From NCBI RefSeq assembly GCF_900187505.1, contig NZ_FYDL01000026.1, forward strand, positions 1 through 40,079: a stretch of DNA of 40,079 bases. Reading direction: 5' to 3'. Positions 23,650-30,624 of the stretch are shown one piece after another. A program made the translations under genes and the position numbers. This stretch comes from Pseudomonas sp. Irchel s3h17 (lineage in GTDB: Bacteria > Pseudomonadota > Gammaproteobacteria > Pseudomonadales > Pseudomonadaceae). Position 1 is the stretch's first letter; every line of letters begins with the position of its first letter. The notes beneath the pieces were generated by a model. It searched no databases. It was given only the letters and a program-made list of their open reading frames with translations, and had not been told where the DNA came from.

Positions 23650-24792
23650 ATGGCAAACGCCTCCAGCATTTACAGGAAGGCTCTTGAAGGTCATCAGCAA
23701 CCGAAAAAGGTGCTGGTGCGAGTCGATCGCGTCACCAAGAAATTCGACGAAACCACTGCGGTGGACGATGTGTCCCTGGAGATCCATCAGGGTGAAATTT
23801 TCGCCCTGCTCGGCGGTTCCGGGTCCGGCAAGTCGACCCTGCTGCGCATGCTGGCCGGTTTCGAACGTCCCACCGAAGGGCGGATCCTGCTCGACGGCGT
23901 GGACATCACCGACATGCCGCCCTACGAGCGGCCGATCAACATGATGTTCCAGTCCTACGCCCTGTTCCCGCACATGACAGTGGCGCAGAACATTGCCTTC
24001 GGCCTCAAGCAGGACCGTTTGCCCGCCAGCGAAATCGACGCCCGGGTCGAAGAAATGCTGCGCCTGGTGCACATGACCCAGTACGCCAAGCGCAAGCCGC
24101 ACCAGCTCTCCGGTGGCCAGCGCCAGCGTGTGGCCCTGGCCCGCTCCCTGGCCAAGCGCCCGAAGCTGTTGCTGCTCGACGAACCGATGGGCGCCCTGGA
24201 TAAAAAGCTGCGCTCGCAGATGCAGCTGGAACTGGTGGAGATCATCGAGCGCGTGGGCGTGACCTGCGTGATGGTGACCCACGACCAGGAAGAGGCCATG
24301 ACCATGGCCGAGCGCATCGCGATCATGCACCTGGGCTGGATCGCCCAGATCGGCAGCCCGGTGGACATCTATGAAGCACCGGTCAGTCGCATGGTCTGCG
24401 AGTTCATCGGCAACGTGAACGCCTTCGATGGCACCGTGGTCGAGGACCTGGAAGGCCACGCGATCATTCACAGCCCAGACCTGGAGCAGAAGATCTACGT
24501 CGGCCATGGCGTCAGCACCTCGGTGCAGGACAAGTCGATCACCTACGCCATCCGCCCGGAAAAAATGCTGGTCAGCACCCTCAAGCCCGAGACCCGCTAC
24601 AACTGGTCCCGGGGCAAGGTGCATGACATCGCCTACCTGGGCGGGCACTCGGTGTTCTACGTCGAGCTGCCGGGCGGCAAGATCGTCCAGTCGTTCATGG
24701 CCAACGCCGAACGCCGTGGCGCGCGCCCGACCTGGGACGATCAGGTCTACGTCTGGTGGGAAGACGACAGCGGCGTGGTACTGCGCGCATGA
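23650..24792 (+). CDS. potG: Putrescine ABC importer ATPase (PotG/SpuF-like)
   Basis: 380 residues. Walker A is GGSGSGKST (residues 55-63), the signature LSGGQ is near 153, and Walker B LLLLDEP is near 174, followed by the D-loop GALDKK and the switch VTHDQEEAM. The C-terminal 100 residues form the TOBE-type domain (YAIRPEKMLVS). NMMFQSYALFPHMTVAQNIAFGLKQD is very close to PotG of the E. coli PotFGHI system, which distinguishes it from generic PotA. It supplies energy for uptake of putrescine through the two membrane proteins that follow. Its stop overlaps the potH start (ATGA at 24789-24792). Confidence 0.92.
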   Translation: MANASSIYRKALEGHQQPKKVLVRVDRVTKKFDETTAVDDVSLEIHQGEIFALLGGSGSGKSTLLRMLAGFERPTEGRILLDGVDITDMPPYERPINMMFQSYALFPHMTVAQNIAFGLKQDRLPASEIDARVEEMLRLVHMTQYAKRKPHQLSGGQRQRVALARSLAKRPKLLLLDEPMGALDKKLRSQMQLELVEIIERVGVTCVMVTHDQEEAMTMAERIAIMHLGWIAQIGSPVDIYEAPVSRMVCEFIGNVNAFDGTVVEDLEGHAIIHSPDLEQKIYVGHGVSTSVQDKSITYAIRPEKMLVSTLKPETRYNWSRGKVHDIAYLGGHSVFYVELPGGKIVQSFMANAERRGARPTWDDQVYVWWEDDSGVVLRA

Positions 24793-25703
24793 ATACCCTC
24801 ACTCAGCAGTTCCAGCGGTTTTTGCCGAGCGGCCGCAAGGTCGTCATCGGCATTCCATTCCTGTGGCTGTTTCTGTTCTTCATGCTGCCGTTCTTTCTGG
24901 TGATGAAGATCAGTTTTTCCGAAGCCGCCCTGGCGATTCCACCCTACTCCGAGATTTACAGCTTCGCCGAACAGAAGTTCCAACTGCTGCTGAACCTGGG
25001 CAACTACTCGCTACTGGCCGCCGACGAGCTGTACCTCTCGGCTTACCTGGGTTCGTTGAAAGTGGCGCTGCTCAGTACGGCCATGTGCCTGGTGATCGGT
25101 TTCCCGATGGCCTACGCCATTATCAAGGCCAGCAAGGAAACGCAGAACGTCTTGCTGTTGCTGATCATGATGCCGACCTGGACCGCGATCCTGATCCGCG
25201 TGTATGCGTGGATGGGCATCCTCAGCAACAACGGCCTGCTCAATGGGTTTTTGATGTGGTCCGGCCTGACGTCGCACCCGATCGAGATCCTCAACACCAA
25301 CACGGCCGTCTATATAGGGGTGGTTTACGCCTACCTGCCGTTCATGGTGCTGCCGCTGTACGCCAACCTGGTCAAGCACGACGCCAGCCTGCTGGAAGCC
25401 GCCTCGGACCTGGGCTCGAGCAACTTCAACAACTTCTGGAAAATCACCGTGCCGCTGGCCCGCAACGGCATCATCGCAGGCGCAATGCTGGTGTTCATCC
25501 CGGTAGTGGGTGAGTTCGTGATTCCGGAACTGCTGGGCGGCCCGGAAACCCTGATGATCGGCCGCGTGCTGTGGCAGGAGTTCTTCAACAACCGTGACTG
25601 GCCGGTAGCCTCGGCGCTGGCGGTGATCATGCTGGTGATCCTGATTGTGCCGATCCTGCTGTTCAACCGCAGCCAAGCCAAAGAGATGGAGGGACGGGCA
25701 TGA
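24789..25703 (+). CDS. potH: Putrescine ABC importer permease (PotH/SpuG-like)
   Basis: 304 residues with about six membrane segments, for example WLFLFFMLPFFLVMKISFSEA at the N-terminus. The ABC permease coupling loop is LLEAASDLGSSNFNNFWKI (EAA motif, contacts the ATPase). MPTWTAILIRVYAWMGIL and GGPETLMIGRVLWQEFF are typical of PotB/PotH. It pairs with the next permease to form the inner membrane channel. The start overlaps the potG stop, and its own stop overlaps the potI start at 25700-25703, so all three are translationally coupled. Confidence 0.92.
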   Translation: MNTLTQQFQRFLPSGRKVVIGIPFLWLFLFFMLPFFLVMKISFSEAALAIPPYSEIYSFAEQKFQLLLNLGNYSLLAADELYLSAYLGSLKVALLSTAMCLVIGFPMAYAIIKASKETQNVLLLLIMMPTWTAILIRVYAWMGILSNNGLLNGFLMWSGLTSHPIEILNTNTAVYIGVVYAYLPFMVLPLYANLVKHDASLLEAASDLGSSNFNNFWKITVPLARNGIIAGAMLVFIPVVGEFVIPELLGGPETLMIGRVLWQEFFNNRDWPVASALAVIMLVILIVPILLFNRSQAKEMEGRA

Positions 25704-26584
25704 ACCGTTTCGGTTTTTCAAGATTGATGCTGGTGTTCGGCCTGACGTTCATCTACCTGCCGATGCTGATCCTGGTGATCTACTCGTTCAACGCCTCGAA
25801 GCTGGTGACGGTCTGGGGCGGCTGGTCGGTGAAGTGGTACGCCGGCCTGCTGGACAACAGCCAGTTGATGGGCTCAGTGGTGCGCTCCCTGGAAATCGCC
25901 TGCTACACCGCGATTGCAGCGGTGGCGCTGGGCACCCTGGCGGCCTTTGTCCTGACCCGGGTGACCCGCTTCAAGGGCCGCACGCTGTTCGGTGGCCTGG
26001 TGACCGCGCCCCTGGTGATGCCGGAAGTGATCACCGGCCTGTCGCTGTTGCTGCTGTTCGTGGCCATGGCGCAAATGATCGGCTGGCCGCAGGAGCGTGG
26101 CATCGTCACCATCTGGATTGCCCACACCACGTTTTGTGCCGCCTATGTCGCGGTGGTAGTCTCCGCCCGCTTGCGTGAGCTGGACCTGTCCATCGAGGAA
26201 GCGGCCATGGACCTGGGAGCACGCCCGTTGAAGGTGTTCTTCCTGATTACTATCCCGATGATCGCGCCGTCGCTGGCGGCGGGCGGCATGATGTCGTTCG
26301 CCCTGTCCCTGGACGACCTGGTACTGGCCAGCTTCGTCTCCGGCCCGGGCTCCACCACCTTGCCGATGGAAGTGTTCTCCGCCGTCCGCCTGGGCGTGAA
26401 GCCCGAGATCAACGCCGTGGCCAGCCTGATATTGCTGGCGGTATCGATCGTGACCTTCATGGTCTGGTACTTCAGCCGCAAGGCCGAAGCCAATCGCAAA
26501 CGGGCGATCCAGGATGCCATGGACCAGACCGCCAGCGAATCCTGGCAGCAGCCCAACAAGCAAATGGTAGAAGCGACGGCCTAG
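25700..26584 (+). CDS. potI: Putrescine ABC importer permease (PotI/SpuH-like)
   Basis: 294 residues with six predicted membrane segments (LMLVFGLTFIYLPMLILVIYS first). The EAA loop reads SIEEAAMDLGARPLKVFFLI. SFNASKLVTVWGGWSVKWYAGLL is typical of PotC/PotI. It forms the channel with PotH. After it comes a REP pair (26615-26737) before the binding protein gene, which may allow the two parts of the operon to be expressed at different levels. Confidence 0.92.
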   Translation: MNRFGFSRLMLVFGLTFIYLPMLILVIYSFNASKLVTVWGGWSVKWYAGLLDNSQLMGSVVRSLEIACYTAIAAVALGTLAAFVLTRVTRFKGRTLFGGLVTAPLVMPEVITGLSLLLLFVAMAQMIGWPQERGIVTIWIAHTTFCAAYVAVVVSARLRELDLSIEEAAMDLGARPLKVFFLITIPMIAPSLAAGGMMSFALSLDDLVLASFVSGPGSTTLPMEVFSAVRLGVKPEINAVASLILLAVSIVTFMVWYFSRKAEANRKRAIQDAMDQTASESWQQPNKQMVEATA

Positions 26585-26614
26585 TGTCATTGCTGTTCAA
26601 CTGAGTAAATACAA

Positions 26615-26737
26615 AACCTGTGGCGAGCGAGCTTGCTCGCGCTGGGCTGCGGAGCGGCCCCAAAAATTCTGGCGACCCTTCCAATTTTGTGAGTGCTGCG
26701 CACTCAAGCGGGAGCAAGCTCCCTCGCCACAGGGTTT
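26615..26737. repeat. REP pair in inverted orientation (REPIN-like)
   Basis: AACCTGTGGCGAGCGAGCTTGCTCGC (26615-26640, in two halves) and, in the opposite orientation, GGGAGCAAGCTCCCTCGCCACAGG (26710-26733) flank about 70 bases containing GGGCTGCGGAGCGGCCCC. This is the layout of REPIN elements common in Pseudomonas, spread by RAYT transposases. No transposase gene is in the window. The element sits between potI and potF. Confidence 0.88.
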
Positions 26738-26769
26738 GATGCTCACTGCATTTTTGTTTTGTGATTTTG

Positions 26770-26779
26770 AATAAAAAAA
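26770..26779 (+). promoter_or_regulatory. Possible Hfq/Crc site beside the potF ribosome binding site
   Basis: AATAAAAAAA fits the AANAANAA pattern and is two bases from the GGAG ribosome binding site (26781-26784), so Hfq/Crc binding there would block translation. The match is low-complexity, so caution is due. Confidence 0.3.
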
Positions 26780-26792
26780 TGGAGTTGTACCG

Positions 26793-27890
26793 ATGAAAAT
26801 GTTTGGCAGGACGCTGCTGACACTGTCCTTATTGGGCGCGATCACCACGGGCGCCCAGGCCAATGACAAGGTTCTGCGCGTCTACAACTGGTCCGACTAC
26901 ATCGCCCCGGACACCGTCAAGAAGTTCGAAGACGAGACCGGGATCAGCGTGACCTACGATGTATTCGACAGCAATGAAACCCTGGAAGCCCGCCTGCTGG
27001 CCGGTAAATCGGGTTACGACATCGTGGTGCCGTCCAACAGTTTCCTGGCCAAGCAGATCAAGGCCGGTGTCTACCAGACGCTGGACAAGTCCAAGCTGCC
27101 CAACTGGAAAAACCTCAACCCGGTGCTGCTCAAGAACGCCTCGGCCAGCGATCCGGACAACGGCCATGCATTCCCCTACATGTGGGGTTCGATTGGCATT
27201 GGCTTTAACCCGGACAAGGTCAAGGAAGTGCTCGGCAGCAATGCGCCTACCAACTCCTGGGACCTGCTGTTCAAACCGGAAAACGCAGCCAAGCTGAAAG
27301 CCTGCGGCATCAGCTTCCTCGATTCGCCCACCGAAATGCTGCCAGCCGCCCTGCACTACCTGGGCTACCCGGTGAACACCCGGGACAGGCAGCAGATCGC
27401 CGAGGCCGAAGCGTTATTCATGAAGATTCGCCCGTCAGTCGCCTACTTCCACTCGTCCAAGTACATTTCGGACCTGGCCAACGGCAACATCTGCGTCGCG
27501 GTCGGTTACTCCGGCGACGTACTGCAAGCCAAGGCCCGGGCCAAGGAGGCCGGCAACAAGGTGAAGGTCGACTACAGCATCCCCAAGGAAGGCGCCGGCA
27601 GTTTCTATGACATGGTCGCCATCCCGCACGATGCGGCCAACGTCGACAACGCCTACCTGTTCATGAACTTCCTGATGCGCCCGGACATCATGGCCGAGAT
27701 CACCAACAACGTCGGCTACAGCAATGCCAACGCTGCGGCGACGCCACTGGTGGATGAAGCAATCCGCGACGACCCGGGTTCGTACCCGCCCCAGGCCGTG
27801 ATGGCCACGTTGTACGCCATCCCGGACATGCCCATCGCCACCCAGCGGGTAGTGACCCGCGGCTGGACCCGGGTCAAGCTCGGCAAGTAA
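26793..27890 (+). CDS. potF: Periplasmic putrescine-binding protein (PotF/SpuD-like)
   Basis: 365 residues. The signal peptide is residues 1-23 (MKMFGRTLLTLSLLGAITTG, then AQA). The mature start KVLRVYNWSDYIAPDTVKKF is the hallmark of PotD/PotF binding proteins; YNWSDY carries ligand-contacting tryptophan and aspartate. Later motifs are YDIVVPSNSFLAKQI, PYMWGSIGIGFN and GNICVAVGYSGDVLQA. It captures putrescine (or spermidine, as SpuE does) in the periplasm and delivers it to PotHI. GGAG lies 8 bases before ATG 26793. It is followed by an ACTGCGCCC/GGGCGCAGT hairpin (27894-27916) without a T run, a possible transcript end. Confidence 0.93.
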   Translation: MKMFGRTLLTLSLLGAITTGAQANDKVLRVYNWSDYIAPDTVKKFEDETGISVTYDVFDSNETLEARLLAGKSGYDIVVPSNSFLAKQIKAGVYQTLDKSKLPNWKNLNPVLLKNASASDPDNGHAFPYMWGSIGIGFNPDKVKEVLGSNAPTNSWDLLFKPENAAKLKACGISFLDSPTEMLPAALHYLGYPVNTRDRQQIAEAEALFMKIRPSVAYFHSSKYISDLANGNICVAVGYSGDVLQAKARAKEAGNKVKVDYSIPKEGAGSFYDMVAIPHDAANVDNAYLFMNFLMRPDIMAEITNNVGYSNANAAATPLVDEAIRDDPGSYPPQAVMATLYAIPDMPIATQRVVTRGWTRVKLGK

Positions 27891-27893
27891 CCC

Positions 27894-27916
27894 ACTGCGC
27901 CCGTCGGGGGCGCAGT
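27894..27916 (+). terminator. Hairpin after potF, possible transcript end
   Basis: ACTGCGCCC (27894-27902) is the perfect complement of GGGCGCAGT (27908-27916), 3 bases after the potF stop. There is no U tract, so it may act as a 3' stabiliser rather than a terminator. Confidence 0.5.
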
Positions 27917-28058
27917 CTGCAACACCGTTCACGGGGCGCCTTACCACCGCCGCGACATCACGAACGGCCTCACCAGGCTCCCTCGGCCATGGTGATTCAG
28001 GCGGCCAGGGGTGAGTGCCTGCACTCCCCCCCCCTGGACGCCTTTTTTCCAGCATCGC

Positions 28059-28844
28059 TCATGGCGCGTTGACCACCACGTAGCTCACATTACTGCCCTG
28101 GTACTGTGGCTGGAACCAGGTCGATCCGCATTGCATGTACGCCGTGTTGTTGCGCATCACCTGCACACAGTCGCTGGGCATTTCCGACGGGCGCATGACC
28201 TCACCCACCACCGCCGCGGTGACCATGACCGTTGCCGTCACGGCAGCCGCCATGGCGAGCGGATGGTCGTAATCATCGTCATCGTCATAATCGTGATCAT
28301 AATCGTCGTCATCGTAATCGCCGTGCCCCTCGCTATCGATATTCACATCGCGAGTCTTGTTGACGTTGCGTTCACTGTTGTCGACCCGCACCCGGTTACC
28401 GACGTTGTTGCCGGCATTCACACGGTTGCCCGAGTTGACCTCGTTCCCCACATTGGCCTGATCGACGCGCTGCCTGGCCTGATCGCGCTGGGCGGTGCTG
28501 GGCCGCTGGTTGGTGTTGGTGCGCTGGGCGGTCTTGGCCCTCGGGGTGCTGACCCTCTGGCCGCTGCTGAGCTGCGGGGTGGGGTTGATCCGCTGTTTGG
28601 CGCGAACACCCTGGTTGGTATTGATCCGTTGACTGGTATTGAGCCGTTGGCTGGTATTGGCCCGCTGACTGGTGTGGGCTCGCTGGGCTCGCGGGGCGTG
28701 CGCCGGCGGCGCCCGATTGACCGACGACCGGGCACCGCCCTGGGCACGTAGCTGACGAGCATCGACCTGCTCAGCGACGCCGACGGTCAGCATCGAAGTG
28801 GCCAGCAGGGATAACAGAACCGCGTACGGTGGAATCCTGAACAT
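28059..28844 (-). CDS. Secreted low-complexity protein with TSQR-type repeats and an Asp/Tyr run
   Basis: 261 residues, function unknown. Signal peptide at 1-29 (YAVLLSLLATSMLTVGVA). Next come short imperfect repeats of the type TSQRxN (about residues 57-80) continuing as TAQRTNTNQRPSTAQR, then Asn/Val repeats (SGNRVNAGNNVGNRV). An Asp/Tyr-rich acidic run (DYDDDDYDHDYDDDDDYD, about 175-192) could bind metal ions. A hydrophobic stretch (AMAAAVTATVMVTAAVVG) follows, then a small C-terminal domain with two cysteines (SDCVQVM, MQCGSTWF) and YVVVNAP. This C-terminal end resembles DUF-type envelope proteins found beside DUF2092 genes. It starts 12 bases after the DUF2092 stop, so the two are co-transcribed and may act together in the envelope. 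Confidence 0.8.
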   Translation of the reverse strand: MFRIPPYAVLLSLLATSMLTVGVAEQVDARQLRAQGGARSSVNRAPPAHAPRAQRAHTSQRANTSQRLNTSQRINTNQGVRAKQRINPTPQLSSGQRVSTPRAKTAQRTNTNQRPSTAQRDQARQRVDQANVGNEVNSGNRVNAGNNVGNRVRVDNSERNVNKTRDVNIDSEGHGDYDDDDYDHDYDDDDDYDHPLAMAAAVTATVMVTAAVVGEVMRPSEMPSDCVQVMRNNTAYMQCGSTWFQPQYQGSNVSYVVVNAP

Positions 28845-28856
28845 GATCCTCCCCCC

Positions 28857-29615
28857 CTATTCGCTGGCTTTCTTCAAGGGGATGGCGACATCGCCCTTGC
28901 GCGGCGTAAAGGTGAACGCCGAGGGGGTGATCTTCGGGGCAAGGTTCCAGCTGTAGACCGCACTGTATTCCGGAAAGCTCGCCACGTCGGTGGTGGTGAT
29001 CACCAGCTTGCAGGGCAAGGGGTTGTCGGCGCGGGTGATCCACAGCTGCCAGTCGACACCCGCCTGGCGGAATGCCAGGTGGTCGCACAGCGTGCCCTTG
29101 ACGTAGGAAGGCCCGACATAGATCGCACTCTTGAGGGCGTCGATTTGCGCCTGGTCGCGGCCCAGGAGGAACAGGTCTTCCGTCGGCACCTGGATACCGT
29201 AGTGCTGCTCAATCTTGTGCAGGGTTTCGCTGACGGTGGCCGGTGCGTCCACGGTGGTGTAGTACTTCAGATAGGGCGAGTACTGTGTCAGGTGCTTGCC
29301 ATCGTAGAAGAACTCCCGGGTTTGCGTGTCGCCATCGGCCTTGGCGTACAGGCGGTCATGCCCCGCCACTTTCAGTGTGGTTCGCGAGCTGGTCTGGATT
29401 TTCTGCCCCGAGTCCAGCACGGTATCGCGCGTGACCTCGGCGTTGACCTCGAACTTGGGCAGGCTGCGCAAGTAGTCCCCCACATCAATGAGTTTGTCGA
29501 TCACGTGCGGGTTCAGGGGAGGCGCGGAATCGTCCGCCGGGGGTGCGTCCTCGGCCTGCGCGCCAAGGGTCATGGTTGCGATCAACAGGCAGAAGACTCG
29601 TGCTTGACGCTTCAT
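28857..29615 (-). CDS. DUF2092 family periplasmic protein
   Basis: 252 residues from ATG 29615 (GGGAG 7 bases upstream; ATG 29618 is also possible). Signal peptide at about 1-20 (VFCLLIATMTLGAQA). The mature part reads VIDKLIDVGDYLRSLPKFEVNAEVTRDTVLDSGQKIQ, then REFFYDGKHLTQYSP and YYTTVDAPATVSETLHKI, typical of DUF2092, a lipoprotein-carrier-like (LolA/LppX fold) group. It ends FTFTPRKGDVAIPL, also typical. It may bind a lipid or hydrophobic ligand; this is inferred from the fold class. First gene of a two-gene unit with the low-complexity protein. Confidence 0.88.
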   Translation of the reverse strand: MKRQARVFCLLIATMTLGAQAEDAPPADDSAPPLNPHVIDKLIDVGDYLRSLPKFEVNAEVTRDTVLDSGQKIQTSSRTTLKVAGHDRLYAKADGDTQTREFFYDGKHLTQYSPYLKYYTTVDAPATVSETLHKIEQHYGIQVPTEDLFLLGRDQAQIDALKSAIYVGPSYVKGTLCDHLAFRQAGVDWQLWITRADNPLPCKLVITTTDVASFPEYSAVYSWNLAPKITPSAFTFTPRKGDVAIPLKKASE

Positions 29616-29799
29616 CATCACACTCCCGGGTGGCGCGCTGCGTGCGCGGCCGCCGTTCCGGTGAACGGCAGGACAGTTGAATGAAAGGACGCTTTCGCGG
29701 GTTCGTCAATTTTGTACCCGAACTGGGCTATCGTTAGCGTCCATCGCGAGCACCCGGCCCCGGGTCGGCCGCTTGCGTCCATACCACCTGGAGATGGTC

Positions 29800-30621
29800 A
29801 TGCGCACACTTGAACTGGCCGGCGTACCGGTCCCCGTCATCGGCCAGGGCACCTGGCGCATGGGCGAAGACCGGCACCAGCGCCGGCGCGAAATCGATGC
29901 CTTGCGTACCGGCATCGACCTGGGCATGACCCTGATCGACACCGCCGAAATGTACGCCGAAGGCGGTGCCGAGGAGGTGGTGGGCCACGCCGTTACCGGC
30001 GTGCGTGACCTGGTGTTCCTGGTGAGCAAGGTCTACCCGCATAACGCCAGCCGCCGCGGCATTCCCCAAGCCTGTGAGCGCAGCCTGAGGCGCTTGGGCA
30101 CCGACTACATCGACTTGTATCTGCTGCACTGGCGGGGTCAGTATCCCCTTGAGGAAACCGTCGAGGCCTTCGAGCGTTTGCGTGAAGACGGCAAGATCGG
30201 CCGCTGGGGCGTGTCCAATTTCGATGTCGCGGACATGGGCGAGCTGCCCTCCACCGCCTGCGCGACCAATCAGGTGCTCTACAACCTTGAGGAGTGCGGC
30301 ATCGAGTTCGACCTGCTGCCCTGGTGCCAGCAGCAGCGCATGCCGTTGATGGCGTATTGCCCGATTGCCCAGGCCGGCAACCTGTTGGCCGAGCCGACAC
30401 TCAAAGCGATTGCCACACGTCATCGCGTCACCCCGGCACAAGTCTCGCTGGCCTGGCTGCTCTCCCAGGAGGGCGTGATCGCCATCCCCAAGGCGGTCCG
30501 CCCCGAACACGTGCGATTGAATGCCGCCGCTGGCGCGTTGCAACTCGACCCGGCGGACTTCCAGGCGCTGGACCAGGCCTTCGCGGCGCCCACCCGCAAG
30601 CAGCGGCTGGCGATGGTCTGA
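29800..30621 (+). CDS. Aldo/keto reductase
   Basis: 273 residues. The catalytic tetrad of the aldo/keto reductase superfamily is complete: Asp47 and Tyr52 (LIDTAEMY), Lys77 (VSKVYP) and His110 (LLHWRG). The fold markers GQGTWRMGE, GRWGVSNFDV and IAIPKAVRPEHVRLNA (NADPH site) are present. It reduces aldehydes or ketones with NADPH in the cytosol; the substrate is unknown. The start is ATG 29800 with GGAG 6 bases before it, not the open frame start at 29677 or ATG 29794. The gene is convergent with polB, and only 3 bases separate the two stop codons. Confidence 0.92.
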   Translation: MRTLELAGVPVPVIGQGTWRMGEDRHQRRREIDALRTGIDLGMTLIDTAEMYAEGGAEEVVGHAVTGVRDLVFLVSKVYPHNASRRGIPQACERSLRRLGTDYIDLYLLHWRGQYPLEETVEAFERLREDGKIGRWGVSNFDVADMGELPSTACATNQVLYNLEECGIEFDLLPWCQQQRMPLMAYCPIAQAGNLLAEPTLKAIATRHRVTPAQVSLAWLLSQEGVIAIPKAVRPEHVRLNAAAGALQLDPADFQALDQAFAAPTRKQRLAMV

Positions 30622-30624
30622 AGC

